Origin: Acidimicrobium sp.
Lineage (GTDB): Bacteria > Actinomycetota > Acidimicrobiia > Acidimicrobiales > Ilumatobacteraceae
NCBI GenBank assembly: GCA_003535455.1
Contig: DOHD01000171.1
Coordinates: 1-9,123 of the forward strand
Length of the DNA stretch: 9,123 nt
Reading direction: 5' to 3'
Part shown: positions 1-6,507 of the stretch, in pieces
How positions within the stretch are numbered: the first letter of the stretch is position 1
Layout: each line of letters opens with the position of its first letter
Program-made: the position numbers and the translations under genes
The notes under the pieces: model-generated
The model's database searches: none
The model's input: only the letters and a program-made list of their open reading frames with translations
What the model was told of the DNA's origin: nothing

Positions 1-334
1 CAGCCGACGAACGCGATGACCGTGAAGATCGCGATGATTCGCGGTCGCTCGGTCGGTCTTGACGGCGTCGACGATTGCGTCCACCACGACGATTGCGTCC
101 ACCACGACCAGACTTTTCGGCGCGACCTGACTTTTCGCCACGCTTCGAATCGTTTGCCGAGCCCGTTGATGCATCTGAACTCGAATCATCAGTTTGACCA
201 GCAGGCGCGGGAGCGACAATCGGTGCCGGTCGCGTGTCGCCAATTTGGGGCTTGCGCACTAGTGCTGCGTCGGCTGCTTGCGGTGAGACTAAGCGACCTT
301 CTCTTGGATGCTCTGGTAACTCTGGCGAACTCAT
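1..334 (-). CDS. N-terminal part of an Arg-rich, disordered protein, probably RNase E/G family (partial, runs off left edge)
   Basis: An open frame starts at an ATG at 334-332 and stays open through 111 codons to the window edge. It begins MSSPELPEHPREGRL. A good ribosome binding site (AGAAGGA, 7 nt from the ATG) supports the start. The visible part has no folded domain. Residues 1-60 are rich in Pro, Ala, Ser and Asp, and residues about 66-111 are basic and repetitive (EKSGR twice, RGGRNR twice, then runs of Arg and Ser), a composition typical of RNA-binding disordered tails. Actinobacterial RNase E/G proteins often carry such an N-terminal extension, and rne lies downstream of the mreBCD-PBP2-rodA cluster in Streptomyces. 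The call is therefore inference from composition and position, since the catalytic S1 and DNase I-like parts would lie outside the window. Other basic RNA-binding proteins remain possible. The existence of the gene is much surer than its name. Confidence 0.6.
   Translation of the reverse strand, partial: MSSPELPEHPREGRLVSPQAADAALVRKPQIGDTRPAPIVAPAPAGQTDDSSSDASTGSANDSKRGEKSGRAEKSGRGGRNRRGGRNRRRRQDRPSDRESSRSSRSSRSSA
71..106 (-). repeat. Perfect 18-bp tandem duplication inside the Arg-rich coding region
   Basis: The unit acgattgcgtccaccacg (plus strand) occurs twice back to back, at 71-88 and 89-106. On the coding strand each copy encodes RGGRNR. The adjoining stretch 104-139 is an imperfect repeat of the same 18-nt period (GEKSGR then AEKSGR, with three base differences). 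The repeats keep the frame, so the protein gains basic RGG-like units without disruption. Confidence 0.9.
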
Positions 335-341
335 TTACTAA

Positions 342-348
342 TCCTTCT
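342..348 (-). promoter_or_regulatory. Ribosome binding site of the leftmost gene
   Basis: On the minus strand AGAAGGA precedes the ATG at 334 by 7 nt. It is one of the clearest Shine-Dalgarno sequences in the window and fixes the start of the Arg-rich protein. Confidence 0.7.
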
Positions 349-358
349 AAACCTCAAA

Positions 359-384
359 GACGAACCGACAAACACTGGTTCGTC
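359..384 (-). promoter_or_regulatory. 8-bp stem-loop in the leader, just upstream of the RBS
   Basis: On the minus strand GACGAACC (384-377) pairs perfectly with GGTTCGTC (366-359) around a 10-nt loop. It ends 10 nt before the AGAAGGA ribosome binding site. A weak T-rich stretch (TTTGAGGTTT) follows, so it does not look like a strong intrinsic terminator. It could act as a leader structure, an attenuator or an mRNA-stability element. The structure is seen in the sequence; its role is inference. Confidence 0.45.
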
Positions 385-403
385 AATCGCGGTTAAGCAC
401 TAA

Positions 404-417
404 CTCAGGAGACTGAG
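404..417 (-). promoter_or_regulatory. Small stem-loop in the leader (5 bp, tetraloop)
   Basis: On the minus strand CTCAG (417-413) pairs with CTGAG (408-404) around TCTC. It is the middle one of three stem-loops between rodA and the leftmost gene. Alone it is weak, and it is listed because it sits in the row of three. Confidence 0.25.
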
Positions 418-446
418 CGCACCGACTTCGCGAAAATCGAATGTGT

Positions 447-460
447 GGAGCTTGCGCTCC
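447..460 (-). promoter_or_regulatory. Stem-loop with GNRA (GCAA) tetraloop in the rodA downstream gap
   Basis: On the minus strand GGAGC (460-456) pairs with GCTCC (451-447) around GCAA, a stabilising GNRA-class tetraloop. No T-run follows, so it is a poor candidate for a rho-independent terminator of rodA. It would lie at the very 5' end of a transcript started from the box at 469-474. Confidence 0.35.
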
Positions 461-468
461 GTGATATC

Positions 469-474
469 AGGCTA
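469..474 (-). promoter_or_regulatory. Candidate -10 box (TAGCCT) for the leftmost gene
   Basis: The minus strand reads GGGGTAGCCTGATAT. TAGCCT fits the actinobacterial TANNNT -10 pattern, but no convincing -35 is seen 17 bp upstream. Transcription would begin near 462 and give a leader of about 128 nt containing three stem-loops. The same octamer TAGCCTGA precedes ndk. An 11-bp dyad CCGTC-T-GACGG (487-477) lies immediately upstream of the box and could be an operator. Confidence 0.3.
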
Positions 475-505
475 CCCCGTCAGACGGCACTAAAGACGGA
501 CTCTC

Positions 506-1675
506 TCAACGCAGTCGGCGCATATAAATGCTTTGACACAACCCAATCATCAGCGCAGTCGACACAAGGTGCGAACCACCATATGAAATGAACGGCAACG
601 GCAACCCACTAACTGGTGTCAGACCGAGGGTCATTCCGATGTTTTGAAAAATCTGGAAAAGCATCAACGAAAACACACCGGCGACAAAAAGTTGGTCGAA
701 CCGTGTTCTTGCGAGACGAGATATCACCCAGAGTCGCCACAAAATAATCGCGAACAATGCGAGCACCGTGAAGCCGCCAATCATGCCGAATTGTTCGCCG
801 ATCGCAGAAAAAGGAAAATCCGAAAATTGCACGGGGATAAACGCGCCGTTGGTTAACGGTCCTTGCAAAAAGCCTTTGCCAAAGAAACCACCGCTCGACA
901 CGGCTCTCTTTGCAAATCGCACTTGCAACACGATTTGCTGCAGATCTTTTTCGTTTGAGTCTTGATTCAAAAATGCGTCGATGCGACGTAGTTGATATCG
1001 ATCAACGACGCCCGCAACTGTCACAGCAGCCGCCGAAACTATCGTCAGACCCGTGATCATCGCGATATATCGGCGTTTCGCGCCCGCCATCAACAAAACG
1101 CCGGCGACGCCGGCGACCAAGACCGTTGCAGAACCCAAGTCGGGCTGCAACAAAATCAAAAAAACCGGAAATCCGAGGATAAACAGCGATACTGAAAATT
1201 GGTGGTAGTCAATTTTGTCGTAAGCAGCATCAGCCGTATACGCGGCGATCAAAATCAATACGACAACTTTCATCAATTCGGCTGGCTGCACCGAAAATGG
1301 CCCGAAGTCAAACGCGAGTCGAGCACCTCGAGTTACTGCACCGATAACAAGCACCAAGATGAGCAGCAGGCTCGACGAAATATACCAAAAAACGGCACGC
1401 TCTCGAATCCAATCGTGGCCGACGGCCATGACGACTGTCGTGAACACCGCGGCAATAATCAAAAAAGTTACTTGACGCTGAACGTAAAAATATTGATCGA
1501 ATCCTTGATTGATCATTCGTTGGCGGGTTGCTGAATAAACTGTGAGAGCGCCGATAACGCTTTGCAATGTGACGGCAATCAAGAGCACGAAGTCGACGTT
1601 GCGCCAAACTGAAACAACGTCGTAACTTGTGCCGATCCACTTTGGTAGAGATATTTTTGGTATCAAGCGAGGCAT
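506..1675 (-). CDS. rodA: RodA, SEDS-family peptidoglycan glycosyltransferase
   Basis: RodA polymerises lipid II into glycan strands in the membrane and works as a pair with PBP2 in lateral-wall growth. From the chosen start (MPRLIPK) it is 389 aa, the usual size, with about ten hydrophobic helices. SEDS motifs visible: QPAE at 130-133, QPDLG at 177-181, the GKGF..G loop near 266-272, and the C-terminal NIGMTLGLTP..G.PLPFISYGGS at 345-368. The putative catalytic Asp of the family's HTDF motif is kept as D286, but the motif reads QFSDF. The frame is open up to 1720, inside the PBP2 gene; the ATG at 1675 is preferred because it lies 8 nt after the PBP2 stop and gives a normal N-terminus. The ribosome binding site is weak, so translational coupling to PBP2 is likely. 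The family is certain. RodA rather than FtsW follows from the neighbours. Confidence 0.95.
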   Translation of the reverse strand: MPRLIPKISLPKWIGTSYDVVSVWRNVDFVLLIAVTLQSVIGALTVYSATRQRMINQGFDQYFYVQRQVTFLIIAAVFTTVVMAVGHDWIRERAVFWYISSSLLLILVLVIGAVTRGARLAFDFGPFSVQPAELMKVVVLILIAAYTADAAYDKIDYHQFSVSLFILGFPVFLILLQPDLGSATVLVAGVAGVLLMAGAKRRYIAMITGLTIVSAAAVTVAGVVDRYQLRRIDAFLNQDSNEKDLQQIVLQVRFAKRAVSSGGFFGKGFLQGPLTNGAFIPVQFSDFPFSAIGEQFGMIGGFTVLALFAIILWRLWVISRLARTRFDQLFVAGVFSLMLFQIFQNIGMTLGLTPVSGLPLPFISYGGSHLVSTALMIGLCQSIYMRRLR

Positions 1676-1683
1676 CTGAGTGT

Positions 1684-3864
1684 CTACTCTCGAGTATCTG
1701 ACGCGCCGCCGACAAGGCACAATGGGTTTCGCAAAGAACTTGGTGGCGCAACTTGAAAACTCGCTTTGTCGAGAGGGTCTGCGGCGAGCACTTCGTCATA
1801 TCGATAGTTGCCCGCCAAGGCGGTGAATATGCATTTGACTACCGGTGCGGCGGCCTGCGACCCATAACCAGCCTTTTCTAAATAGGCAAAAACCGTATAA
1901 GGCTGTGAACTATCCAGACTAAACGCGCCGAACGCCGAAGAGTCGTTCCACGGCAAGTTGTTTAAGCCTTGTGCCGTGCCGGTCTTGCCTGCAATCGGCA
2001 ACTTTTCATAGTCATAGCCGCGAAAAATATTTTCGCCGGTGGCCTTGTGGTAATAATCAAAATTTACGCCAGGCCCAGTCACCACTCGAGCCATACCTTT
2101 GACGATTGGTTCACGAATTTCAGTCGTCATCGGTATTCGCCTCGTTGGCTTGATCGAAACAAGACGTTTAACAACTTCGGTCGTGCCAAAATCGACAAAA
2201 CCAGGACGCGAGTCAAGTGTGCCTGGGGCAAGCAACGCAACCCCAACTCGGGGCTCATAAATTCGACCACCATTGGCGATAGCCGAATACGCTTGGGCCA
2301 TCTGCAGCGGCGTTACCGACAACAAACCTTGGCCGATTGCGAACAAAACTTGATCGCCGACATAATAGGCCCGACCTGACTCTTGTGAAATCGCACCGAT
2401 ATCGGCAAGTCGCTTCTTAAGTTCTTTGCTCGGTATCGTGCCCGCATACTCGTATGGCAAGTCAATGTTGGTCGGCGAGCCAAGACCAAATGATCGCACC
2501 TCATTTTCAAGAACAGGCGCATATCCGCGCTCGGTCAAAATTTGCTCGCCTATTTTATAAAAAAACGTGTCGCTAGATACCGCAAGAGCAGACTCGACAC
2601 CGACTTCTCCATAACGACACGGGGCTCCAGTCGCACGACAGATTGAATTTCTGAAAACACACTTAACACCCTGTTGACATCTGTCATCGGGGATGCTTTG
2701 AAGTTTGTAAGTACCCCGATCGTCGAACGTATATTTAGCGCCACCAGGCAACTGACCCGTGTTCAGCGCGGCATATGCAACCAGCGGCTTAAAAGACGAG
2801 CCAACGTTGTAGCGACCCGAAATCGCGCGGTTCACCAAAATTGACAAGTCGGGGTCGTCGGTTTGCGGAAACAATTGAGAAAACTTGTCCTTAGGCAAGC
2901 CTCCACCGAACCATCGCACATCGAAGCGCGGATAACTTGCCATCGCTACGACACGACCCGAATTGTGGTTCATCACGACCACCGAGCCTGCGGGTGCTTT
3001 GTAATAGTTGATCTCTGCGTATTGCGGGTCAAGTGTGCCGTCGGGCAACTTGATCTGGCCCGCTTCAACTCGTCGTCGCACTAGTAGTTGAGTTTCAAGC
3101 GCCTGTTCGGCAAATTGCTGCACTTTCAAATCAATCGACAACTGCAGGTCATTGCCCGCAATTGGTTCGACACGCTCGATCAGACGCAGAATGTTGCCTA
3201 CTGCATCGACCTCATAGCGCACATAACCAGGCGTGCCACGTAGAGCCGTTTCATATGTTTCTTCGACACCGTATTGACCAACTCGTTCGTTCGGGTCGTA
3301 GCCAATCGATTTGTAGTATGCCAAATTACCTTTCAGAATGGCGCCGAGATAACCGAGAACATGCCCGCCGATTGCGCCATATGGATAATTTCTCCGCCAC
3401 TCTTCGCGTACGAAAATGCCTGGGTAGTCTTCGACGCGCTCCATCAAAAAAAGAGCGGTCTCTTCAGACACGTCTTCGCGCAACGGAATCGACTCAAACG
3501 GACCATATCGCTCATCTTGCATTCGCACCAGCAGAGTTTCGATCGGCACACTTAACGGACCAGATAGCCGTTGGGCCAAAGCAAGCCGCTCGGCTGGTTT
3601 TCGCACGACATCACGATCAATAGTCACTACAAGGGTTCGTTTGTTGTCGGCCATCACACGACCTGCAGAGTCGAAGATTCGCCCGCGTTCTGGTAGAAGT
3701 TTTATCGTTCGAGTACGAACTTTTACGATCACTTCTTCAACGTCTCGCGAGCCAACCGCCTGCAAAAACCACATTCGTGTCGAGAGTGCGCCGAATAACA
3801 CGAGAGCCACCACACCAAGAGCGACCAATCGTTTTGGCACACTCTCGGGTTTTTGCATCGACAT
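1684..3864 (-). CDS. mrdA: PBP2, class B penicillin-binding protein (peptidoglycan D,D-transpeptidase of elongation)
   Basis: This 726-aa transpeptidase cross-links new lateral-wall peptidoglycan outside the membrane, with RodA as its glycosyltransferase partner. It has a single N-terminal membrane anchor (about 11-30) and a PBP dimerisation domain (about 50-230, with LPERGRIFDSAGRV at 57-70). The transpeptidase domain has all three active-site motifs: SSFK with catalytic Ser356, SSD at 430-432 (the SxN position; Asp is normal in PBP2 types) and KTGT at 627-630. An insertion between the first two motifs holds four cysteines (C396, C402, C409, C416). The ATG at 3864 directly follows the TAA of mreD (TAAATG), without a Shine-Dalgarno, so coupled translation is likely; a second ATG two codons on is an alternative. 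The name comes from class B motifs and position between mreD and rodA. Confidence 0.95.
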   Translation of the reverse strand: MSMQKPESVPKRLVALGVVALVLFGALSTRMWFLQAVGSRDVEEVIVKVRTRTIKLLPERGRIFDSAGRVMADNKRTLVVTIDRDVVRKPAERLALAQRLSGPLSVPIETLLVRMQDERYGPFESIPLREDVSEETALFLMERVEDYPGIFVREEWRRNYPYGAIGGHVLGYLGAILKGNLAYYKSIGYDPNERVGQYGVEETYETALRGTPGYVRYEVDAVGNILRLIERVEPIAGNDLQLSIDLKVQQFAEQALETQLLVRRRVEAGQIKLPDGTLDPQYAEINYYKAPAGSVVVMNHNSGRVVAMASYPRFDVRWFGGGLPKDKFSQLFPQTDDPDLSILVNRAISGRYNVGSSFKPLVAYAALNTGQLPGGAKYTFDDRGTYKLQSIPDDRCQQGVKCVFRNSICRATGAPCRYGEVGVESALAVSSDTFFYKIGEQILTERGYAPVLENEVRSFGLGSPTNIDLPYEYAGTIPSKELKKRLADIGAISQESGRAYYVGDQVLFAIGQGLLSVTPLQMAQAYSAIANGGRIYEPRVGVALLAPGTLDSRPGFVDFGTTEVVKRLVSIKPTRRIPMTTEIREPIVKGMARVVTGPGVNFDYYHKATGENIFRGYDYEKLPIAGKTGTAQGLNNLPWNDSSAFGAFSLDSSQPYTVFAYLEKAGYGSQAAAPVVKCIFTALAGNYRYDEVLAADPLDKASFQVAPPSSLRNPLCLVGGASDTRE

Positions 3865-4383
3865 TTAAATTGACAACTTTCGTTCGGCCAATGTCCAACG
3901 ACAAACAACTATTGCCAATGGCGCGAGAATCAAGTTGCAAGCGGCAACCACAATCGCAACTTTGAATATTCTTGGCTGTAGCCAACCGTCAAAACCAACT
4001 ATTGCCTGCGCCAACGGAAAATAAATTTCTCCGAGAATAGAAACTATTGCAACAGTGATCAGTCGCATCCACCAAGTGGGTTCATGAAAAAAATAAAGCA
4101 ATAGTCCTGCGGTTGCACCAGCGAGACCCATAGCGAGTGAAGCCAGACCGACGGGAGTCGGCAAAATAAAGTCATACATCAGACCTGCAATCAGCCCGGT
4201 GATCGAGCCGATTGCTACGCCGTTGATCGAGCCCGACACGATGACAAAGAGCAACACAACCTGTGCCGCAACTCCGAATGGTCGTAACTCGGCGAACAAT
4301 GTTGTTTGCAACGAGAGAACAATCAGCATTACCAAGACCAGTCGTGTCCAGCGACTCGACATGATCGTCAAAAAACGAATCAT
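3865..4383 (-). CDS. mreD: MreD, rod-shape-determining membrane protein
   Basis: MreD is a small integral membrane protein of the elongasome that, with MreC, links cytoplasmic MreB to the wall synthases RodA and PBP2. The 172-aa product matches the family length and has about five hydrophobic segments (roughly 12-30, 40-66, 76-98, 106-128, 138-162). The family's GL.YDF..P.P.GL signature is seen at 67-80. The start overlaps the mreC stop by four bases (ATGA), and an AAAAGG sequence 7 nt upstream serves as ribosome binding site, so the two genes are probably translationally coupled. MreD sequences are poorly conserved, so the call rests on the signature, the topology and the position between mreC and PBP2. 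Confidence 0.92.
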   Translation of the reverse strand: MIRFLTIMSSRWTRLVLVMLIVLSLQTTLFAELRPFGVAAQVVLLFVIVSGSINGVAIGSITGLIAGLMYDFILPTPVGLASLAMGLAGATAGLLLYFFHEPTWWMRLITVAIVSILGEIYFPLAQAIVGFDGWLQPRIFKVAIVVAACNLILAPLAIVVCRWTLAERKLSI

Positions 4384-5453
4384 GGCGTCGCCTTTTCGGT
4401 GATCGGCTGATAGAGCAACACTCGCAAAAATGAAAGGTTCGTCAAATCGGCAACTGGTTCAATTTCAAGAACTGGCCCAGCCGAGCCGAGTCGTTCGACT
4501 ACGCGCGACACGGTGCCAACCAAGATGTCTGGAGGCGAAAGACTTCGCGAACCACCGGCGGTCACAATCGGTACGCCCGCCTGAATATCACCGAATCGAA
4601 CTGCGTTACTTATAAAACGCACGGTTGGCTGACGTGAAGGACCGCGACCTTCGATTACGCCGGTCTCGCGAATCGCTAGATCACTCGCAAGTGGAACCGT
4701 GATCGACGAAACGCCAGACGGTGTCGCGGGCAAAGTCGTCACTGATGGCGTGAAGCCCGCGATCGTGGTTGTTGTGGTCGTCGTAGTTGTTGTCGATGCA
4801 TCACCTTCAAGACTCGCATCGGGCTCAATGGGCACAACGGGCGACGGTACAGCAGCGTTGCCTTTGGCAATAGTCGTTGTCGTCGTTTGGCGCGGTGAAT
4901 TTACGACTTTGATTGACAACGCAAAGTCGGGGTCGGTAATCAGCATGACCACCGACCGATCGCCGTAGACCTTGGTTATTTTGCCGACCAAACCGGCGGC
5001 GTTCAACACGGGCATACCGACGCGAATGCCGCTCTCGCTGCCTTGGTTGATCTCGATCGTCTGCGAAAAATTTGTCGGAGAATCGCCAATAACTTGGGCG
5101 GTCACTGCGTTGATTCCGGCCAGAGTCGGCAAACCATTGAGCGCCAACAATTCTTGGGCAAGTCGAACTGATGCGGCAGCCGCGACTGTCGCACCTTCTT
5201 GCTGCGCAACTTTTTCGCGAAGTCGCTCGTTCTCGTCGAGCACGTCGTTGTAGTTGAAGATGCCAAACCAGGCGTTGCTTATCGGTCGAGTAACCACTCG
5301 CATCGTGCTCTCGACCGGACGAAAAATCACACCAAAGACCGACCTGAGGCCGGATGTCGCCGACGAATTCTGCAAGTCGAGCGTGATCAAAATAATTGAA
5401 GTGAGAACCAGCAAGATGATTGCTCGCCTTCGAGTTGATTGAGCGACTGCCAC
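4380..5453 (-). CDS. mreC: MreC, rod-shape-determining protein with a poly-Thr linker insertion
   Basis: MreC is a bitopic membrane protein whose extracytoplasmic part activates and organises PBP2-RodA. In the 357 aa one sees a short basic N-terminus, a membrane helix (about 11-27), a coiled-coil region (about 68-105, with DENERLREKVAQQ), a first beta domain (about 115-187, with GSESGIRVGMPVLNAAGLVG) and a second (about 255-348, with GDIQAGVPIVTAGGS). Between the beta domains lies a Thr/Pro/Ser-rich insertion (about 188-252) with runs of five and ten threonines. The start is GTG at 5453: an in-frame TAA two codons upstream excludes a longer product, and later starts would lose the membrane helix. 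No Shine-Dalgarno is seen, and mreB ends 17 nt upstream, so coupling is likely. Family assignment is secure from domain layout and the mreB-mreC-mreD order. Confidence 0.95.
   Translation of the reverse strand: MAVAQSTRRRAIILLVLTSIILITLDLQNSSATSGLRSVFGVIFRPVESTMRVVTRPISNAWFGIFNYNDVLDENERLREKVAQQEGATVAAAASVRLAQELLALNGLPTLAGINAVTAQVIGDSPTNFSQTIEINQGSESGIRVGMPVLNAAGLVGKITKVYGDRSVVMLITDPDFALSIKVVNSPRQTTTTTIAKGNAAVPSPVVPIEPDASLEGDASTTTTTTTTTTIAGFTPSVTTLPATPSGVSSITVPLASDLAIRETGVIEGRGPSRQPTVRFISNAVRFGDIQAGVPIVTAGGSRSLSPPDILVGTVSRVVERLGSAGPVLEIEPVADLTNLSFLRVLLYQPITEKATP
4764..4793 (-). repeat. Codon-mixed poly-threonine tract in mreC
   Basis: Ten successive codons on the minus strand are ACA ACA ACT ACG ACG ACC ACA ACA ACC ACG, so all four threonine codons are used. 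A shorter five-Thr run lies at residues 190-194 of the same protein. The mixed codons argue against a simple young triplet expansion. Confidence 0.9.
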
Positions 5454-5470
5454 TATTTAAAAAATCGTTT

Positions 5471-6481
5471 CTAAGAAAATTCGCTTTGAATTGTCAGACC
5501 CTTGATCGCCTCGAGATTTTCAAGAGTCATGCCAGCACCCAACACGACTGCGAGCAATGGTTCGGGGGCGATGTACGCCTGAATACCGGTTTCATGCGTG
5601 ACGCGCTCGGTAAGACCGGCCAATAATGATCCTCCGCCGGCCAAAACCAACCCGTGACTAATTACATCGGCTGCCAGTTCTGGGGGCGTTCGCTCGAGCG
5701 TCTTTTTGATCGCGTCGACAATTTTCAATACTGCTTCATCTAAAGATTCACGAACATGTTGAGTCGTGATCTCTTGGGTGCGTGGCAGACCCGTCTTAGT
5801 GTCACGACCGCCGACATCGCCGACTATTTCTTGTTCAAGTGGCCATGCTGACCCCAATTGAATCTTGACTTCTTCTGCGGTGTTGACGCCAACATCAAGA
5901 TCAAAATCGCGCTTGAACATGGCAATAATGACTTCGTTGAGTTCGTCGCCGCCAACTCGCACTGAGTTGGCCGTCACGATGCCACCTAAAGAAATAACCG
6001 CGACTTCTGTAGTGCCGCCACCGATGTCGACGATCAAGTTGGCGCTCGGCTCATGCACGGGCAGACCTGCGCCGATTGCGGCAGCCATTGCTTCTTCGAT
6101 GATGTAAACAGGTCGTCGCGCACCGGCAAATTCGGCTGCGTCTTGCACCGCACGTCGCTCGACACCTGTCACCTCGGATGGCACTGCGACAATAACTCGA
6201 GGCTTGCTCCAACGGCTTGTTGAAATTCGCTGTAGAAATTGTTTCAACATCTGTTCGCAAACATCAAAGTCTGCGATCACACCATCTTTTAACGGACGAA
6301 CCAACCGAATGTTTCTCGGTGCACGCCCCCACATGCGTTTCGCCTCGTGACCAACTGCAACAACCTGACCACTTCGCGTATCGACGGCGACCATAGACGG
6401 CTCATTTAAAACGAGACCTTGACCTTTGACATAGACGAGCGTGTTCGCAGTGCCGAGATCGACAGCAACATCGCGACTCAT
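5471..6481 (-). CDS. mreB: MreB, actin-like cell-shape protein
   Basis: MreB forms membrane-bound filaments on the inner face that orient the elongation machinery. The 336-aa product (from MSRDVAVDLGTANTLVYVKG) has the actin-fold nucleotide-binding signatures: phosphate-1 DLGTANTLVY (about 8-17), phosphate-2 VDIGGGTTEV (151-160), the connecting EEAMAAAIGAGLPV (129-142) and the adenosine motif LAGGGSLLAG (280-289). There are two possible starts. The ATG at 6481 gives the usual MreB N-terminus and follows an embedded GGGAGGT (6494-6500), although its spacing of about 12 nt is long. The ATG at 6505 adds eight residues (MAGGNPLS), starts 2 nt after the ndk stop and has no good Shine-Dalgarno, but could be used by re-initiation. 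I prefer 6481. Position directly upstream of mreC distinguishes it from DnaK- or FtsA-like relatives. Confidence 0.95.
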   Translation of the reverse strand: MSRDVAVDLGTANTLVYVKGQGLVLNEPSMVAVDTRSGQVVAVGHEAKRMWGRAPRNIRLVRPLKDGVIADFDVCEQMLKQFLQRISTSRWSKPRVIVAVPSEVTGVERRAVQDAAEFAGARRPVYIIEEAMAAAIGAGLPVHEPSANLIVDIGGGTTEVAVISLGGIVTANSVRVGGDELNEVIIAMFKRDFDLDVGVNTAEEVKIQLGSAWPLEQEIVGDVGGRDTKTGLPRTQEITTQHVRESLDEAVLKIVDAIKKTLERTPPELAADVISHGLVLAGGGSLLAGLTERVTHETGIQAYIAPEPLLAVVLGAGMTLENLEAIKGLTIQSEFS

Positions 6482-6493
6482 CGAGAGAGGATT

Positions 6494-6500
6494 ACCTCCC
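6494..6500 (-). promoter_or_regulatory. Strong Shine-Dalgarno that decides the mreB start
   Basis: GGGAGGT on the minus strand lies between two in-frame ATGs. It falls inside codons 3-4 of the longer frame, so it can serve only the shorter MreB starting at 6481. The 12-nt spacing is longer than ideal. Confidence 0.5.
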
Positions 6501-6507
6501 GCCATAG

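Noticed and set aside
359..384. Intrinsic terminator of rodA
   Set aside because: The 8-bp stem is real, but the following stretch has only a broken T-run and lies next to the ribosome binding site of the next gene, so a leader structure is more plausible.
16..396. Plus-strand open frame of 126 codons at the left edge
   Set aside because: It is antisense to the Arg-rich coding region and reads through its tandem repeat (VHHDDCVHHD). It lacks a recognisable domain, while the minus-strand frame has a good ribosome binding site.
482..491. GTGCCGTCTGA resembling the Neisseria DNA uptake sequence
   Set aside because: It is a single short match in an actinobacterial context, with no further copies noticed, so it is most likely chance.
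1308..1799. Minus-strand frame of 163 codons across the PBP2-rodA junction
   Set aside because: It overlaps two well-supported genes in another frame, is rich in Arg, Ser and Cys without a domain, and looks like a shadow.
4699..4968. Plus-strand frame with a run of ten valines
   Set aside because: It is the reverse complement of the MreC threonine tract (ACN read as NGT-shifted GTN codons) and has no independent support.
5454..5470. T-rich stretch between mreB and mreC as a terminator
   Set aside because: No GC-rich stem precedes the six T residues, and a terminator inside the mre operon would make little sense.
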